A stretch of 64,000 nt of DNA, taken from the NCBI GenBank assembly GCA_030847615.1, contig JAUMIR010000002.1, positions 114,708,309 through 114,772,308 of the forward strand. The letters are read 5' to 3'. The notes below the pieces were generated by a model, which saw only the letters and a list, made by a program, of their open reading frames with translations, did no database searches and had not been told where the DNA came from. This document shows, one piece after another, positions 25,701-31,148 of this stretch. Numbering within the stretch: the stretch's first letter is position 1; each line of letters starts with the position of its first letter. This stretch comes from Gambelia wislizenii (taxonomy: Eukaryota; Chordata; Lepidosauria; Squamata; Crotaphytidae). The translations under genes were made by a program, and so were the position numbers.

Positions 25701-28700
25701 TCCACCTTGATCTCAATCTGTGGGACTGGTGTCTCCAAAGGGACATGACAATCTCCGCCATTTACCTGCCGGGCCACCAGAATGAACTGGTGGACACACT
25801 GAGCAGATTGTCAACCTCCTGTCACGAGTGGTCAATCCCCCTTCAGCCAATTTTCCAGGCTTGGGGCAGCCAACTCGTAGGCGTCTTTGCGACGCCAGAG
25901 AATGTGTGCTGTCCCCTGTTCTGCTCAAGGGCACTGAGGAAGGGCAACTGTCTAGGAGACGTCTTCCTATACAAGTGGTCTGGACCAGTCATGTACGCCT
26001 TCCCACCATTCCTGTTGATCACTCGGGTCATCACCAAAATCTGTCGGGATGCTGTAAGATGCATCTTGGTGACCCCACGGTGGCCAAGGCAACCGTGGTT
26101 CGCCCCTCTTCTTAAACTAGCCAAGGTCCACCTCATCCACTTGTCTTTGATGCCCAACTTACTGTGCAGAGTAGGCTTGTCAAACATCTGGACTTAGAAA
26201 CCATCAGCCTGACGATCTGGAGGGCGTTTGTGTAGATCTCCTGCCGCCAGCCATCCAGGAAGTACTTGCTATGGCACAAAGACCATCTATGCAGCACTCT
26301 TATGCCTACAAGTGGACTAAGTTTTCCCACTTTCTGGTGGAAAAAGGAGTCACTCCAGCAGATTCTTCCATCACTTGCATACTAGACTTTCTTGTCTCCC
26401 TCTCAGAGAAGGGGCTCTCCCTTTCTTCTGTACGTTGCTACCTTGCCCCCATCTCCTGGAACCTCCAGCGTCTGGGTAATCACCTGTGTTTCTCGCACCC
26501 TGTCATCAAGCAATTCTTAAGGGCACAAGAATCTACACCCTTCAGTTGCGGGACCAGTCCCAGCTTACAGCCTGTCTCTGGTATTTTCTGCCCTGATAAA
26601 GACCCCGTTTGAGCTGCTTGCAATGTGTGACCTCAGGTGGCCCACTGTCAAAACTGCCTTTCTAGTAGCGGTCACCTCGGCTAGGAGGGACTGCAAACTA
26701 TATGTCCGCTTCCACAAGGACAAGGTAGTTCTGCAGCCAATATTACATTTCTCCCAAAAATTGTGTCTTCTTTCCATTTCAATCAGGACATTATTCTACC
26801 TGCTTTCTTCCATATCTCTACTTCTGATATGGAGCATTCACAGCACTGTCTTGATGTGAGACGTTCTCTGGCATTCTATGTTGATAGGACTTCTTCCATA
26901 AGTCTGTTCAGTTGTTTGTATGTTATAAAGACAAGAAAAAAGGTCTCCCTGTTTCTCGCAGAGGTTCTCCAAGTGGGTGGCATTTACCATTTTGGCTGCT
27001 TATGAGTTTGCTGGACAGCACACTCCTCAGTCCATTCGCGGCCACTTAACAAGGGCTATGGCTGCTTCCATGGCATTCCTTCATGGAGTTCCATTAAAGG
27101 ACATTTGTCGGGTGGCAATCTGGTCTACGCCATCAACCTTGATCTTCCACTACAGGGTGGACACTAGATCTGCTGTGGACAGGGCTGTTATTTTCTCCTC
27201 AGTTTCGTGAGCAGTTCAGTCATGTTTTTTACTGTTTTAGGTTCTCAGTGCCTTTCATGGCTTTGTTACAATACATGTCATGCCAGACTAATCTAATCTC
27301 TTTTTTTGATAGAGTTACAAACTTGATAGATGAAGGGAACACAGTGGATATAGTGTATCTTGATTTCAGTAGGGCTTTTGACAAGGCCCCCCATGATATT
27401 CTTGCAAAAAAGTTAGTAACCTGTGGGCTAGACAATGCAACTGTTAGGTGGATTTGTAATTGGTTGACTGACCAAACCCAAAGGGTAGTCACCAATGGCT
27501 CCTCTTCATCCTGGAAAGAAGTGACCAGTGGGGTGCCACAGGGTTCTGTCCTGGTCCCAGTGCTATTCAACATCTTTTATCAATGACTTGGATGAGGGAA
27601 TAGAGGGCATGCTTATCAAGTTTGCAGATGACACCGAATTAGGAGGGGTAGCTAATACCCCAGAGGACAGGATCAGAATCCAAAATGACCTGAACAGATT
27701 AGAAAGCTGGGCCAATATTAACAAAAGGAATTTCAACAGGGAGAAATGTAGGATACTACACTTGGGCAGTAAAAATGAAATGCACCGATATAGGATGGGT
27801 GACACCTGGCTTGAGGGCAGTACATGCAAAAAGGATCTAGGAGTCTTAGTGGACCACAAGTTGAACATGAGTCAGCAGTGTGATGCAGCAGCAGCTAAAA
27901 AAGCCAATGCGATTCTAGGCTGCATTAATAGTAGTGTCTAGATCAAGGGAAGTAATCATGCCACTCTATTCTGCTTTGGTCAGACACCACCTGGAATACT
28001 GTGTCCAGTTCTGGGCACCACAATTCAGGAATACCACAATTCAGGAAGGATACCAAGAAGCTGGAACATGTCCAGAGGAAGGCAACCAGGATGGTAGGTG
28101 GTTTGGAGGCCATGCTCTATGAGGAATAGCTTAGGGAGCTGGGCATGTTTACTCTGGAGAAGGTTGAGAGGAGACATGATAGCCATGTTTAACTATTTGA
28201 AGTGATGTCATACTGAGGTTGGAGCAAGCTTGTTTCCTGCTGCTCCAGAGACTAGGGCACGGAGCCATGGGTTGAAACTACAGGAAAAGAGATTCCACCT
28301 AAACATTACGAAGAACTTTCTGACAGTAAGAGCTGTTCGGAAGTGGAATGCGCTGCCACATAGCGTGGTGGAGTCTCCTTCTTTGGAGGTTTTTAAACAG
28401 AGGCTGGATGGCCATCTGTTAGGAATGATTTGATTGTGTATTCCTGCATGGCAGGGGATTGGACTGGATGGCCCTTGAGGTCTCTTCCAGCTCTATGATT
28501 CTATGTGTTTGTTTGAACTTGAATTGCTGTCTGGTCATTATTTGTCTCTGGGTCTACATTCCTTTATTGTAGGGCTTTTATTACATGTTGCAGGATACCC
28601 GCCGCCTGCTGTTTGTAGCTTGCTAGTCTCCCAATTGTGTGGATTCACAGAGACCACGAAGAACAGGTTGCTTAACTGTAACTGTAGTTCCTCAAGTGGT

Positions 28701-30412
28701 CTTCTGTGAATTCACACAAACCCATCCTCCCCTCTTGTCCTACCTACCTTGGGTCCATTGGATGCTGCTGCTGCTGCTGCTGCGGCGGCGGCGGCATTCA
28801 TGGATCTGAGGTGTTTGGGTGGGAAGGGACCATATATAGGTCAGAGGAGAGGGTGGGTGGGACTACGACCCAAAAACCTTATGTACTATTCCAGAAGGTT
28901 CTGAACAGTGCTTTGCACAGGCGCAAATACTCAATTGTGTTAATTTACAGAAGACCACTCAAAGAACTACTGTACAGTTACAGGTAAGCAACCTGTTCTT
29001 CTCAGTGGCTCGCTCCTCTGACTTTTTGGCACTCTCTCCCTTGCTCTCCTTCTGCTAGCAAGTCAAAACATTTTTAGGCTGTCAGGCTTTGAAAAACTGA
29101 CTAGGATGGGCTTTTAATGTTGTGCAGTGAGTGCTGTTTGTATGGTTTGTATGTAGTTCAATGAATTTTTAACTTTATAAATTGATTTTAAAATAGCTTT
29201 TATATTTATACATTTATTGAATTATTTATTTAGTTTTTAATCTGTATTATTTTAAAATATGTTCTTAGCCACCTTGAGTCTCATTATTGGGAGAAAGGCA
29301 GGATATAAATGAATAAAATAAAAACAACAGCTAAAATCTTGTTGGGCAGTTATGAATTCATAACCTAGAGCACTTGTGACTGTTTCATATTCACAACACC
29401 TATGTAACCTCGCATTTAGGGGGTATGTAGGGATCATGAAAGTCCCCCAATTCCCACTTAACAGACAGGATCTCTTTCCCTGTCATTTGAGAGGTAGCTA
29501 GCTGACAGTCCAATCCCCTGACACATCAGCATTCTCCAGCATGAGGGGGAATTGCAACAGGTACCCTGCTTCTTCTGCCTGTCACAATGGGAGGAGGGGA
29601 TGGGAACATCAGCTGCTTCCTGAGCGATAAGGGAATAGACTTTCCCCATTGATTGCAATGGGTACTGCTCAGTAAGTGGAGACTGGGGGATTGGGACAGG
29701 CTTCACTGTGTAGCACAGCAACTATGGTGCTTATGCATGTGTAATTTCCAGCCAGTAATAATTTTGTAGAAAACAGGGTAGACTTAATTCTTTTTCCCTG
29801 CTGACTTAATCAGGCACTTTCCTCATGGGAAAAAGGTCTGTCTCAAAATCTCAAGTCTCTTGCACATACACAAAATTAGTTCTAGCTGTTGTTATGAATG
29901 CTGGCAAATATTTGCAGACAGGAACACCCCTGCCAGCACTGCAGTCAGCATTGTTATGCCACTAACAGCAATCCCTCTTTGGCAAACAATTCCTTTTGCA
30001 ACCCAAATGCTTGCAATTACTTACCATGTAACTTGCCTTTCCTTACATTCTCCTTTTCCATCCCCTGACAGTTGCTAGTGAACTATGTGCTATCTAGCGG
30101 TCTATTTCCTGCAAGACTCTTCAAATATTTCTAGGAATAGCAATGTAGAAATCAATACTGCCTGTTTGTCATGCAGGCAGTATGCTCTTGCATCAACCCA
30201 CACTTTAGCTGCAGGAGCATCACTCTCCAAGGGCTATTATTTCATCTACTATATAACAGTATAATCTCATTTTCATTTTGTCTTTCTTAGGGACACTGTC
30301 AACAACAGGCCATTCTACTAACTATGTGATAGCTGTAGAAATTCCCACCCAAAAGACTCAGAAACACTGGATTAAACGTGGTGTTGCTTTGATCTGTGCC
30401 TTGGACTTCTAA
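954..30412 (+). CDS. DNAH1: DNAH1, 3' part: last 14 coding exons of axonemal dynein heavy chain 1
   Basis: DNAH1 is an inner-arm dynein heavy chain, an ATP-driven minus-end motor of cilia and sperm flagella. Fourteen exons with AG/GT borders join in phase: 954-1105, 1988-2184, 2428-2572, 2835-2993, 4212-4343, 6640-6810, 7054-7233, 10312-10488, 11921-12091, 12653-12783, 17749-17893, 18108-18314, 18583-18817 and 30291-30412. They give about 773 residues ending in TAA with no internal stop. The order is the segment before AAA6, AAA6 (motif LSPGTDP), the AAA lid ([16 protein letters not shown]) and the dynein C-terminal domain. The translation follows vertebrate DNAH1 closely throughout, which separates it from other DNAH paralogues, and the tail-to-tail position with BAP1 supports this. 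The earlier exons (stem, AAA1-5, stalk) lie left of the window. Introns are swollen by transposons, the last one to 11.5 kb. Confidence 0.95.
1106..1987. other. DNAH1 intron, low-complexity only
   Basis: It holds short CA, TTTC and TTTTG runs (about 1225-1240, 1393-1415, 1553-1580) but no gene or clear transposon. Confidence 0.6.
1988..2184 (+). CDS. DNAH1: DNAH1 exon, pre-AAA6 segment
   Basis: The exon runs from CTTACAG to a GTGACT donor. It starts in phase 0 with [10 protein letters not shown] and ends inside an Arg codon after the [11 protein letters not shown] motif. [17 protein letters not shown] matches the well-conserved dynein heavy-chain sequence after AAA5. The reading frame is also open upstream into the intron, but the splice site fixes the start. 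Confidence 0.95.
2428..2572 (+). CDS. DNAH1: DNAH1 exon, [10 protein letters not shown] segment
   Basis: The acceptor is CTTGAAG and the donor GTAGGA. The first base completes the split Arg codon. The exon encodes [36 protein letters not shown] and FIEPQ, the conserved block just before the AAA6 P-loop-like region. It ends on a codon boundary. Confidence 0.95.
2835..2993 (+). CDS. DNAH1: DNAH1 exon, AAA6 core (LSPGTDP)
   Basis: It is bounded by CTTTCAG and GTAAGA. The exon encodes [29 protein letters not shown] and [12 protein letters not shown]. In dyneins this is the D6/AAA6 module, which keeps a degenerate P-loop-like turn and does not hydrolyse ATP. It is 159 bp with both borders in phase 0. 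Confidence 0.96.
3230..3412 (+). pseudogene. LINE-derived C-terminal zinc-knuckle fragment
   Basis: An open frame ends with a CxxC...HxxxxC pattern (CAFCNQTC, then [12 protein letters not shown]) after a basic stretch. C-terminal finger motifs of this form (xSRIGLxSHxRxC) end the proteins encoded by some vertebrate LINEs. Only this C-terminal part is recognisable, and it sits in a DNAH1 intron with no splice-site support. The family assignment is uncertain. Confidence 0.4.
3413..4211. other. DNAH1 intron, unassigned
   Basis: No gene. A perfect short palindrome CTGGCTATG/CATAGCCAG-like lies at about 3652-3673, and a related motif recurs near 6010-6030, which hints at a shared degraded repeat. 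A C run lies at about 3445-3453. Confidence 0.45.
4212..4343 (+). CDS. DNAH1: DNAH1 exon, AAA6 ([12 protein letters not shown])
   Basis: The acceptor is TTCTTAG and the donor GTGACA. It encodes [20 protein letters not shown], then [19 protein letters not shown] and INPDK, the second half of AAA6. Length is 132 bp, phase 0 at both ends. Confidence 0.95.
4404..5181. mobile_element. Putative DNA transposon with terminal inverted repeats
   Basis: The left end CTAGGGCCGGTTTACAC and the complement of the right end (CTAGGGGGTTGTTTACAC) form an imperfect inverted repeat that continues weakly for about 30 bases. No transposase is visible and no convincing target duplication was found. It could be a non-autonomous element. 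Confidence 0.45.
5182..6639. other. DNAH1 intron, low-complexity A-rich tract
   Basis: No gene recognised. An A-rich tract with a (GA)n run lies at 6367-6450, followed by TTTTG repeats near 6481-6503. The remainder is unassigned. Confidence 0.5.
6640..6810 (+). CDS. DNAH1: DNAH1 exon, AAA lid after AAA6
   Basis: The acceptor is GATCCAG and the donor GTGAGA. It encodes [39 protein letters not shown] and [12 protein letters not shown], which matches the AAA lid following AAA6 in dynein heavy chains. The intronic frame upstream is open but has no dynein homology. Confidence 0.95.
7054..7233 (+). CDS. DNAH1: DNAH1 exon, start of C-terminal domain
   Basis: The acceptor is CTTGCAG and the donor GTGGGA. 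It encodes [39 protein letters not shown] and [19 protein letters not shown], among the most conserved stretches of axonemal heavy chains. The donor GTGGGA is weaker than its neighbours. The frame stays open past it into a CR1 LINE (see findings). Confidence 0.95.
7262..8190 (+). mobile_element. CR1 LINE, 3' end of ORF2
   Basis: Starting 28 bases after a DNAH1 exon, the sequence encodes the C-terminal part of a CR1 reverse transcriptase ([55 protein letters not shown]). It is followed by the CR1 3' UTR and an ATTCTATG-type end. It is 5'-truncated, as CR1 copies usually are. The frame is intact through to the stop at about 8115, which suggests a fairly young copy. Confidence 0.92.
8198..8318. 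mobile_element. Short MITE with CTTTCACACTACA termini
   Basis: The left end CCTTTCACACTACACAGTTA is mirrored by the complement of the right end (CCTTTCACACTACAGTTATT). The same termini occur in the MITE copies at 55103, 55345 and 55868. It sits directly after the CR1 end. Confidence 0.65.
8767..9420 (+). mobile_element. Possible solo LTR-like segment
   Basis: It contains CCAAT-type boxes (GATTGGC, CCAAT, about 8920-8945), a TTTTAAAAG TATA-like box near 8965 and a downstream AATAAA at about 9336-9341, arranged like U3-R-U5. A TG start at 8767 is possible, but the right end and a target duplication are not clear. It may be an ordinary intron. Confidence 0.3.
9421..9890. other. DNAH1 intron, unassigned
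   Basis: No gene or repeat recognised before the LINE tail at 9900. Confidence 0.5.
9900..10232 (+). mobile_element. LINE 3' tail (L2/CR1 type) with (ATT)n
   Basis: The AT-rich 3' UTR ends in a GTAATAAATAA-like segment and an (ATT)n microsatellite at about 10204-10232. The phrase around 10150-10195 (ACCCCACCCCGATTCTGAGG, then GGTGGGTAATAAATAA) is the usual L2-like terminus. Confidence 0.6.
10312..10488 (+). CDS. DNAH1: DNAH1 exon, C-terminal domain ([14 protein letters not shown])
   Basis: The acceptor is TTTGTAG and the donor GTAAGT. It encodes [37 protein letters not shown] and an end rich in Tyr and Ser. It has 59 codons and is phase 0 at both ends. The last codon (Val) looks like an extra residue relative to mammalian DNAH1. 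Confidence 0.95.
10975..11466. mobile_element. hAT-like non-autonomous transposon
   Basis: The start CAGGGGTGGGCAAC is a typical hAT (Charlie-like) terminus. The complement of the right end, CAAGAGTGGAGAAAG, pairs with it imperfectly. The 8-base flanks CTGTAAAG and CTCTAGAA match at only five positions, so the target duplication is weak. Confidence 0.5.
11921..12091 (+). CDS. DNAH1: DNAH1 exon, C-terminal domain ([12 protein letters not shown])
   Basis: The acceptor is CTCCATAG after a pyrimidine tract, and the donor is GTTTGT, the least canonical in the gene. It encodes [20 protein letters not shown] and [20 protein letters not shown], then a less conserved Gln/Ser-rich end. It has 57 codons, phase 0. 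Confidence 0.94.
12092..12652. other. DNAH1 intron, nothing recognised
   Basis: AT-rich intron without recognisable genes or repeats. The neighbouring stretches 11467-11920 and 12784-13500 are similar; the latter includes a short direct duplication near 13215-13255. Confidence 0.55.
12653..12783 (+). CDS. DNAH1: DNAH1 exon, C-terminal domain ([16 protein letters not shown])
   Basis: The acceptor is TTTCTAG and the donor GTACAG. It encodes [19 protein letters not shown] and [20 protein letters not shown], ending in a split Arg codon finished by the exon at 17749. The following 5-kb intron holds a solo LTR, a SINE and a Bov-B LINE. Confidence 0.95.
13505..13965 (-). mobile_element. Solo LTR with 5-bp target duplication
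   Basis: The 461-bp segment starts TGTCAGGGG and ends CTCCTGACA, so the 7-base TGTCAGG ends are inverted. It is flanked on both sides by the same five bases ATTAC (13500-13504 and 13966-13970). A TATATAAG box lies near 13738-13746 when read on the - strand. No internal retroviral or Gypsy sequence is attached. The family is unknown. Confidence 0.75.
14285..14508 (-). mobile_element. tRNA-derived SINE
   Basis: On the - strand the head at 14508 shows an A-box-like TGTGGTGTAGTGGTTTGAAC and a B-box-like GGTCAAATCCC. A core GTGACCTTGAGCAAG follows, then a tail with TTGGAAATAACTTGAAGGC. Related copies are at 312 and 57438. Confidence 0.75.
14515..16870 (-). mobile_element. Bov-B (RTE clade) LINE, degraded
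   Basis: The - strand encodes RTE reverse-transcriptase blocks: [20 protein letters not shown] and [10 protein letters not shown] (about 16049-15822), and the 3' block [19 protein letters not shown] (about 14926-14870). The low-coordinate end, GTTGTTGTTGTTAACTGCCC, is the typical Bov-B 3' terminus. Frames are broken, and a pogo-like MITE sits inside at 15283-15687. The 5' border near 16870 is approximate. Confidence 0.85.
15283..15687. mobile_element. Pogo/Tigger-like MITE with GC-rich core, nested in Bov-B
   Basis: The left end TACAGTAGCATCCCCATATC and the right end GGATACGTGGGTGCTACTGTA are inverted repeats flanked by TA. The inner part repeats the 'ATCCGTGGATAATAG' theme, then turns into a roughly 250-bp GC-rich, purine/pyrimidine-skewed core. 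Bov-B homology resumes on both sides. Confidence 0.75.
16871..17748. other. DNAH1 intron, unassigned
   Basis: AT-rich intron. A short TA-rich duplication (CCCCTACTACT) lies near 16876-16896. No gene recognised. Confidence 0.5.
17749..17893 (+). CDS. DNAH1: DNAH1 exon, C-terminal domain ([11 protein letters not shown])
   Basis: The acceptor is TTCTCAG and the donor GTACCT. One base completes Arg, then [39 protein letters not shown] and IVPEMWNSK. The 145 bp fit the 1+48-codon phase. Confidence 0.95.
18108..18314 (+). CDS. DNAH1: DNAH1 exon, C-terminal domain ([15 protein letters not shown])
   Basis: The acceptor is CCCACAG and the donor GTCAGT. It encodes [37 protein letters not shown] and [20 protein letters not shown]. 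This is the hallmark block of the dynein heavy-chain C-terminal domain. It has 69 codons, phase 0. Confidence 0.96.
18583..18817 (+). CDS. DNAH1: DNAH1 penultimate exon ([15 protein letters not shown])
   Basis: The acceptor is CAATATAG and the donor GTAATC. It encodes [24 protein letters not shown] and [12 protein letters not shown], ending with one base of a Gly codon. The next coding sequence is 11.5 kb away, past the nested transposon locus. Confidence 0.95.
18818..19489. other. Start of the 11.5-kb last DNAH1 intron
   Basis: Nothing recognised in this stretch before the LINE-rich, nested transposon region. Confidence 0.55.
19500..19760 (+). mobile_element. L2-like LINE 3' tail with an internal tandem duplication
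   Basis: It ends GTAAGCAGCCCCGATTGCATT and then (ATT)n at 19718-19752, as L2-like termini do. A block of about 80 bp (ATGTTTTAAATTTGAAT ... GGGGGAGGGGAGGG) is repeated in tandem at 19540-19662. Confidence 0.65.
19765..20468 (+). mobile_element. L2-like LINE, 5' half (interrupted by DIRS)
   Basis: It encodes, with frame breaks, the C-terminal part of an L2-type reverse transcriptase: [34 protein letters not shown] and [20 protein letters not shown]. It ends at TRQRAF, exactly where the DIRS terminus begins. The same frame resumes at 29002. Confidence 0.75.
20469..20640 (+). repeat. DIRS left inverted terminal repeat
   Basis: Its reverse complement (GAGGTGTTTGGGCGGGAAAG, TATATAGGTCAGAGGAGAGG, GTTCTGAACAGTG, GCACAGGTGCAAATACTCA) aligns with 28805-28945. 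The outermost bases TTCTTCGTGGTCTCTG pair with the internal complementary region. Confidence 0.9.
20857..21818 (-). mobile_element. Solo LTR nested in the DIRS 5' region
   Basis: The segment begins TGTCATGG and ends CATCATGACA, giving inverted TGTCATG ends. On the - strand AATAAA lies at 21212-21207, placed as in an LTR R region. The 5-base flanks GTGGT and ATAGT differ by two transitions, so the target duplication is only tentative. DIRS gag-like sequence begins right after it. No internal genes remain. Confidence 0.55.
21840..24240 (+). pseudogene. DIRS gag-like region, broken
   Basis: It begins with a zinc-knuckle-like pattern, CSDCGG then [12 protein letters not shown] (about 21850-21925). 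It ends with a conserved DIRS gag block ([20 protein letters not shown], about 23770-23830, and [19 protein letters not shown]). Between them the frame is broken several times and is Ser/Arg-rich. The gag label comes from position and resemblance to other lizard DIRS copies. Confidence 0.65.
24300..25410 (+). pseudogene. DIRS reverse transcriptase, frameshifted and lacking the catalytic box
   Basis: RT pieces appear in successive frames: [20 protein letters not shown] (about 24630), [14 protein letters not shown] (24690), [20 protein letters not shown] (24800-24860) and [19 protein letters not shown] (25035-25095). The block that should carry YxDD, between GVVVGPDLG and LFHRLG, is shortened and has no Asp-Asp pair. 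Confidence 0.8.
25430..26197 (+). pseudogene. DIRS RNase H region, still open
   Basis: An uninterrupted frame keeps the RNase H acidic residues in [36 protein letters not shown] and [10 protein letters not shown]. It then continues into the DIRS connector ([31 protein letters not shown]). This is the best-preserved domain of the element. Confidence 0.85.
26230..27210 (+). pseudogene. DIRS tyrosine recombinase, frameshifted but with R-H-R-Y residues
   Basis: The N-terminal SAM-like part is at 26271-26580 ([36 protein letters not shown]). The catalytic part follows in other frames: VAVTSARR holds the first Arg, RGHLTRA the His and second Arg (27043-27054), and FHYRVD the Tyr (27151-27153). It is broken by at least two shifts. 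Confidence 0.8.
27240..28508 (+). mobile_element. CR1 LINE nested in the DIRS element
   Basis: It encodes CR1 RT blocks [31 protein letters not shown] and [15 protein letters not shown] with a few frame breaks. The 3' end GCTCTATGATTCTATG is the CR1 octamer terminus. It lies just after the recombinase stop and before the internal complementary region. It is longer at the 5' end than the copy at 7262. Confidence 0.9.
28632..28718 (+). repeat. DIRS internal complementary region
   Basis: The segment GGATTCACAGAGACCACGAA is complementary to the left terminus. The adjacent CAGGTTGCTTAACTGTAACT to GTCTTCTGTGAATTCACAC is complementary to the right terminus (28937-28999). This is the template thought to let DIRS elements close into circles. 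Confidence 0.85.
28775..29001 (+). repeat. DIRS right inverted terminal repeat with CTG/CGG triplets
   Basis: It mirrors the left repeat and then extends about 60 bases further, to CAACCTGTTCTTC. Near its inner edge, a (CTG)n(CGG)n run lies at about 28763-28795. The left copy has only GCTGCTAGTGTGGCGG there, so the triplets expanded in this copy. Confidence 0.85.
29002..29335 (+). mobile_element. L2-like LINE, 3' half after the DIRS insertion
   Basis: The sequence following the DIRS right end continues the L2 frame ([13 protein letters not shown]). It closes with the standard 3' terminus CCACCTTGAGTCTCATTATT and GGCAGGATATAAATGAATAA. Confidence 0.75.
29341..30290. other. End of the last DNAH1 intron, unassigned
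   Basis: No gene or clear repeat. It ends in the acceptor of the terminal DNAH1 exon. Confidence 0.5.
30291..30412 (+). CDS. DNAH1: DNAH1 terminal coding exon and stop codon
   Basis: The acceptor is TTTCTTAG. Two bases complete Gly, then [19 protein letters not shown] and [15 protein letters not shown] followed by TAA at 30410-30412. Axonemal dyneins usually end in a GVALLCQLDD/LDY-like tail, and this one ends in LDF. The exon is the 122 bp needed to close the frame. Confidence 0.95.
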
Positions 30413-30600
30413 ATACAAAAGCAGTTGTCTTCATGCTTCATTCATACAATAAACCAATGAAGAAAATTGAGCTATTCAGCAACTCAACCAGACTGTTTGA
30501 TTATCTGAAGAAACACACAGCTGAATGGGATACCTGAACTAATGCCCCCTACCCACAAATTTAAGTCATGTAGCAGTTATTTTAATAAATATATTAAAGT
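30413..30600 (+). terminator. DNAH1: DNAH1 3' UTR with two candidate poly(A) signals
   Basis: AATAAA occurs at 30448-30453, only 36 bases after the stop, and again at 30584-30589. The second gives a more usual 3' UTR of about 190 bases. Which is used cannot be decided from sequence. Confidence 0.6.
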
Positions 30601-31148
30601 TGTTTTAGTTTCACAGAGGAGATTGTGGTATTATTCATTCATTCTACAGACAGCAATGATACATATCAGGAACAGCTTTTGATCTGTATGGGAATAAAAC
30701 CATTTAGGAATGTATTCAGCAAAGCCAAGGGATGCAGAAATTAAAGAAGCACTGGCCCAAACCAGTCTTTTGGGGCTCTTAAACAGTAATGCCAGATACT
30801 GCAGGAATGTAGACTCAAAAGTAGTGAAGTAGGAAAAAAAATGATTTGTAAAATGCTTTAGAGTAGCTATTTCTTGAGAGATACAGAGTGTGCAACTAAC
30901 CTAATGATCATCACGTTAAACACCACATATACCAAACCCTTTCCAATACAGAATAGCAGCAGCTCACAAACCAAGCTCTGCCTATTTTTTTTTTTCGGGG
31001 GGGGGGGGAGTAGTCTTTCATACTGCAGCCAAAAACCTAGATGGAAACAGACCTCTTGGGAAACCAATGTATAATCCAGCTATATTGTGTACCACATTCA
31101 GTGCTCCAGTTCCAATTAGAGCCATCTTCAGAGGCAAGAGATACACAT

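Larger units (their letters stand above)
20469..29001 (+). mobile_element. DIRS-type tyrosine-recombinase retrotransposon, inactive, with two nested insertions
   Basis: The 8.5-kb element has all DIRS hallmarks: inverted terminal repeats (20469-20640 and about 28775-29001), an internal complementary region (28632-28718) that pairs with both outer ends, a gag-like region, RT plus RNase H, and a tyrosine recombinase in the usual order. There is no target duplication; the interrupted L2 frame rejoins across the ends with a shared TTCT. It is dead: frames shift repeatedly, and the RT catalytic Asp-Asp box is missing. A solo LTR and a CR1 LINE have inserted into it. Without these it would be about 6.3 kb. 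Confidence 0.9.
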
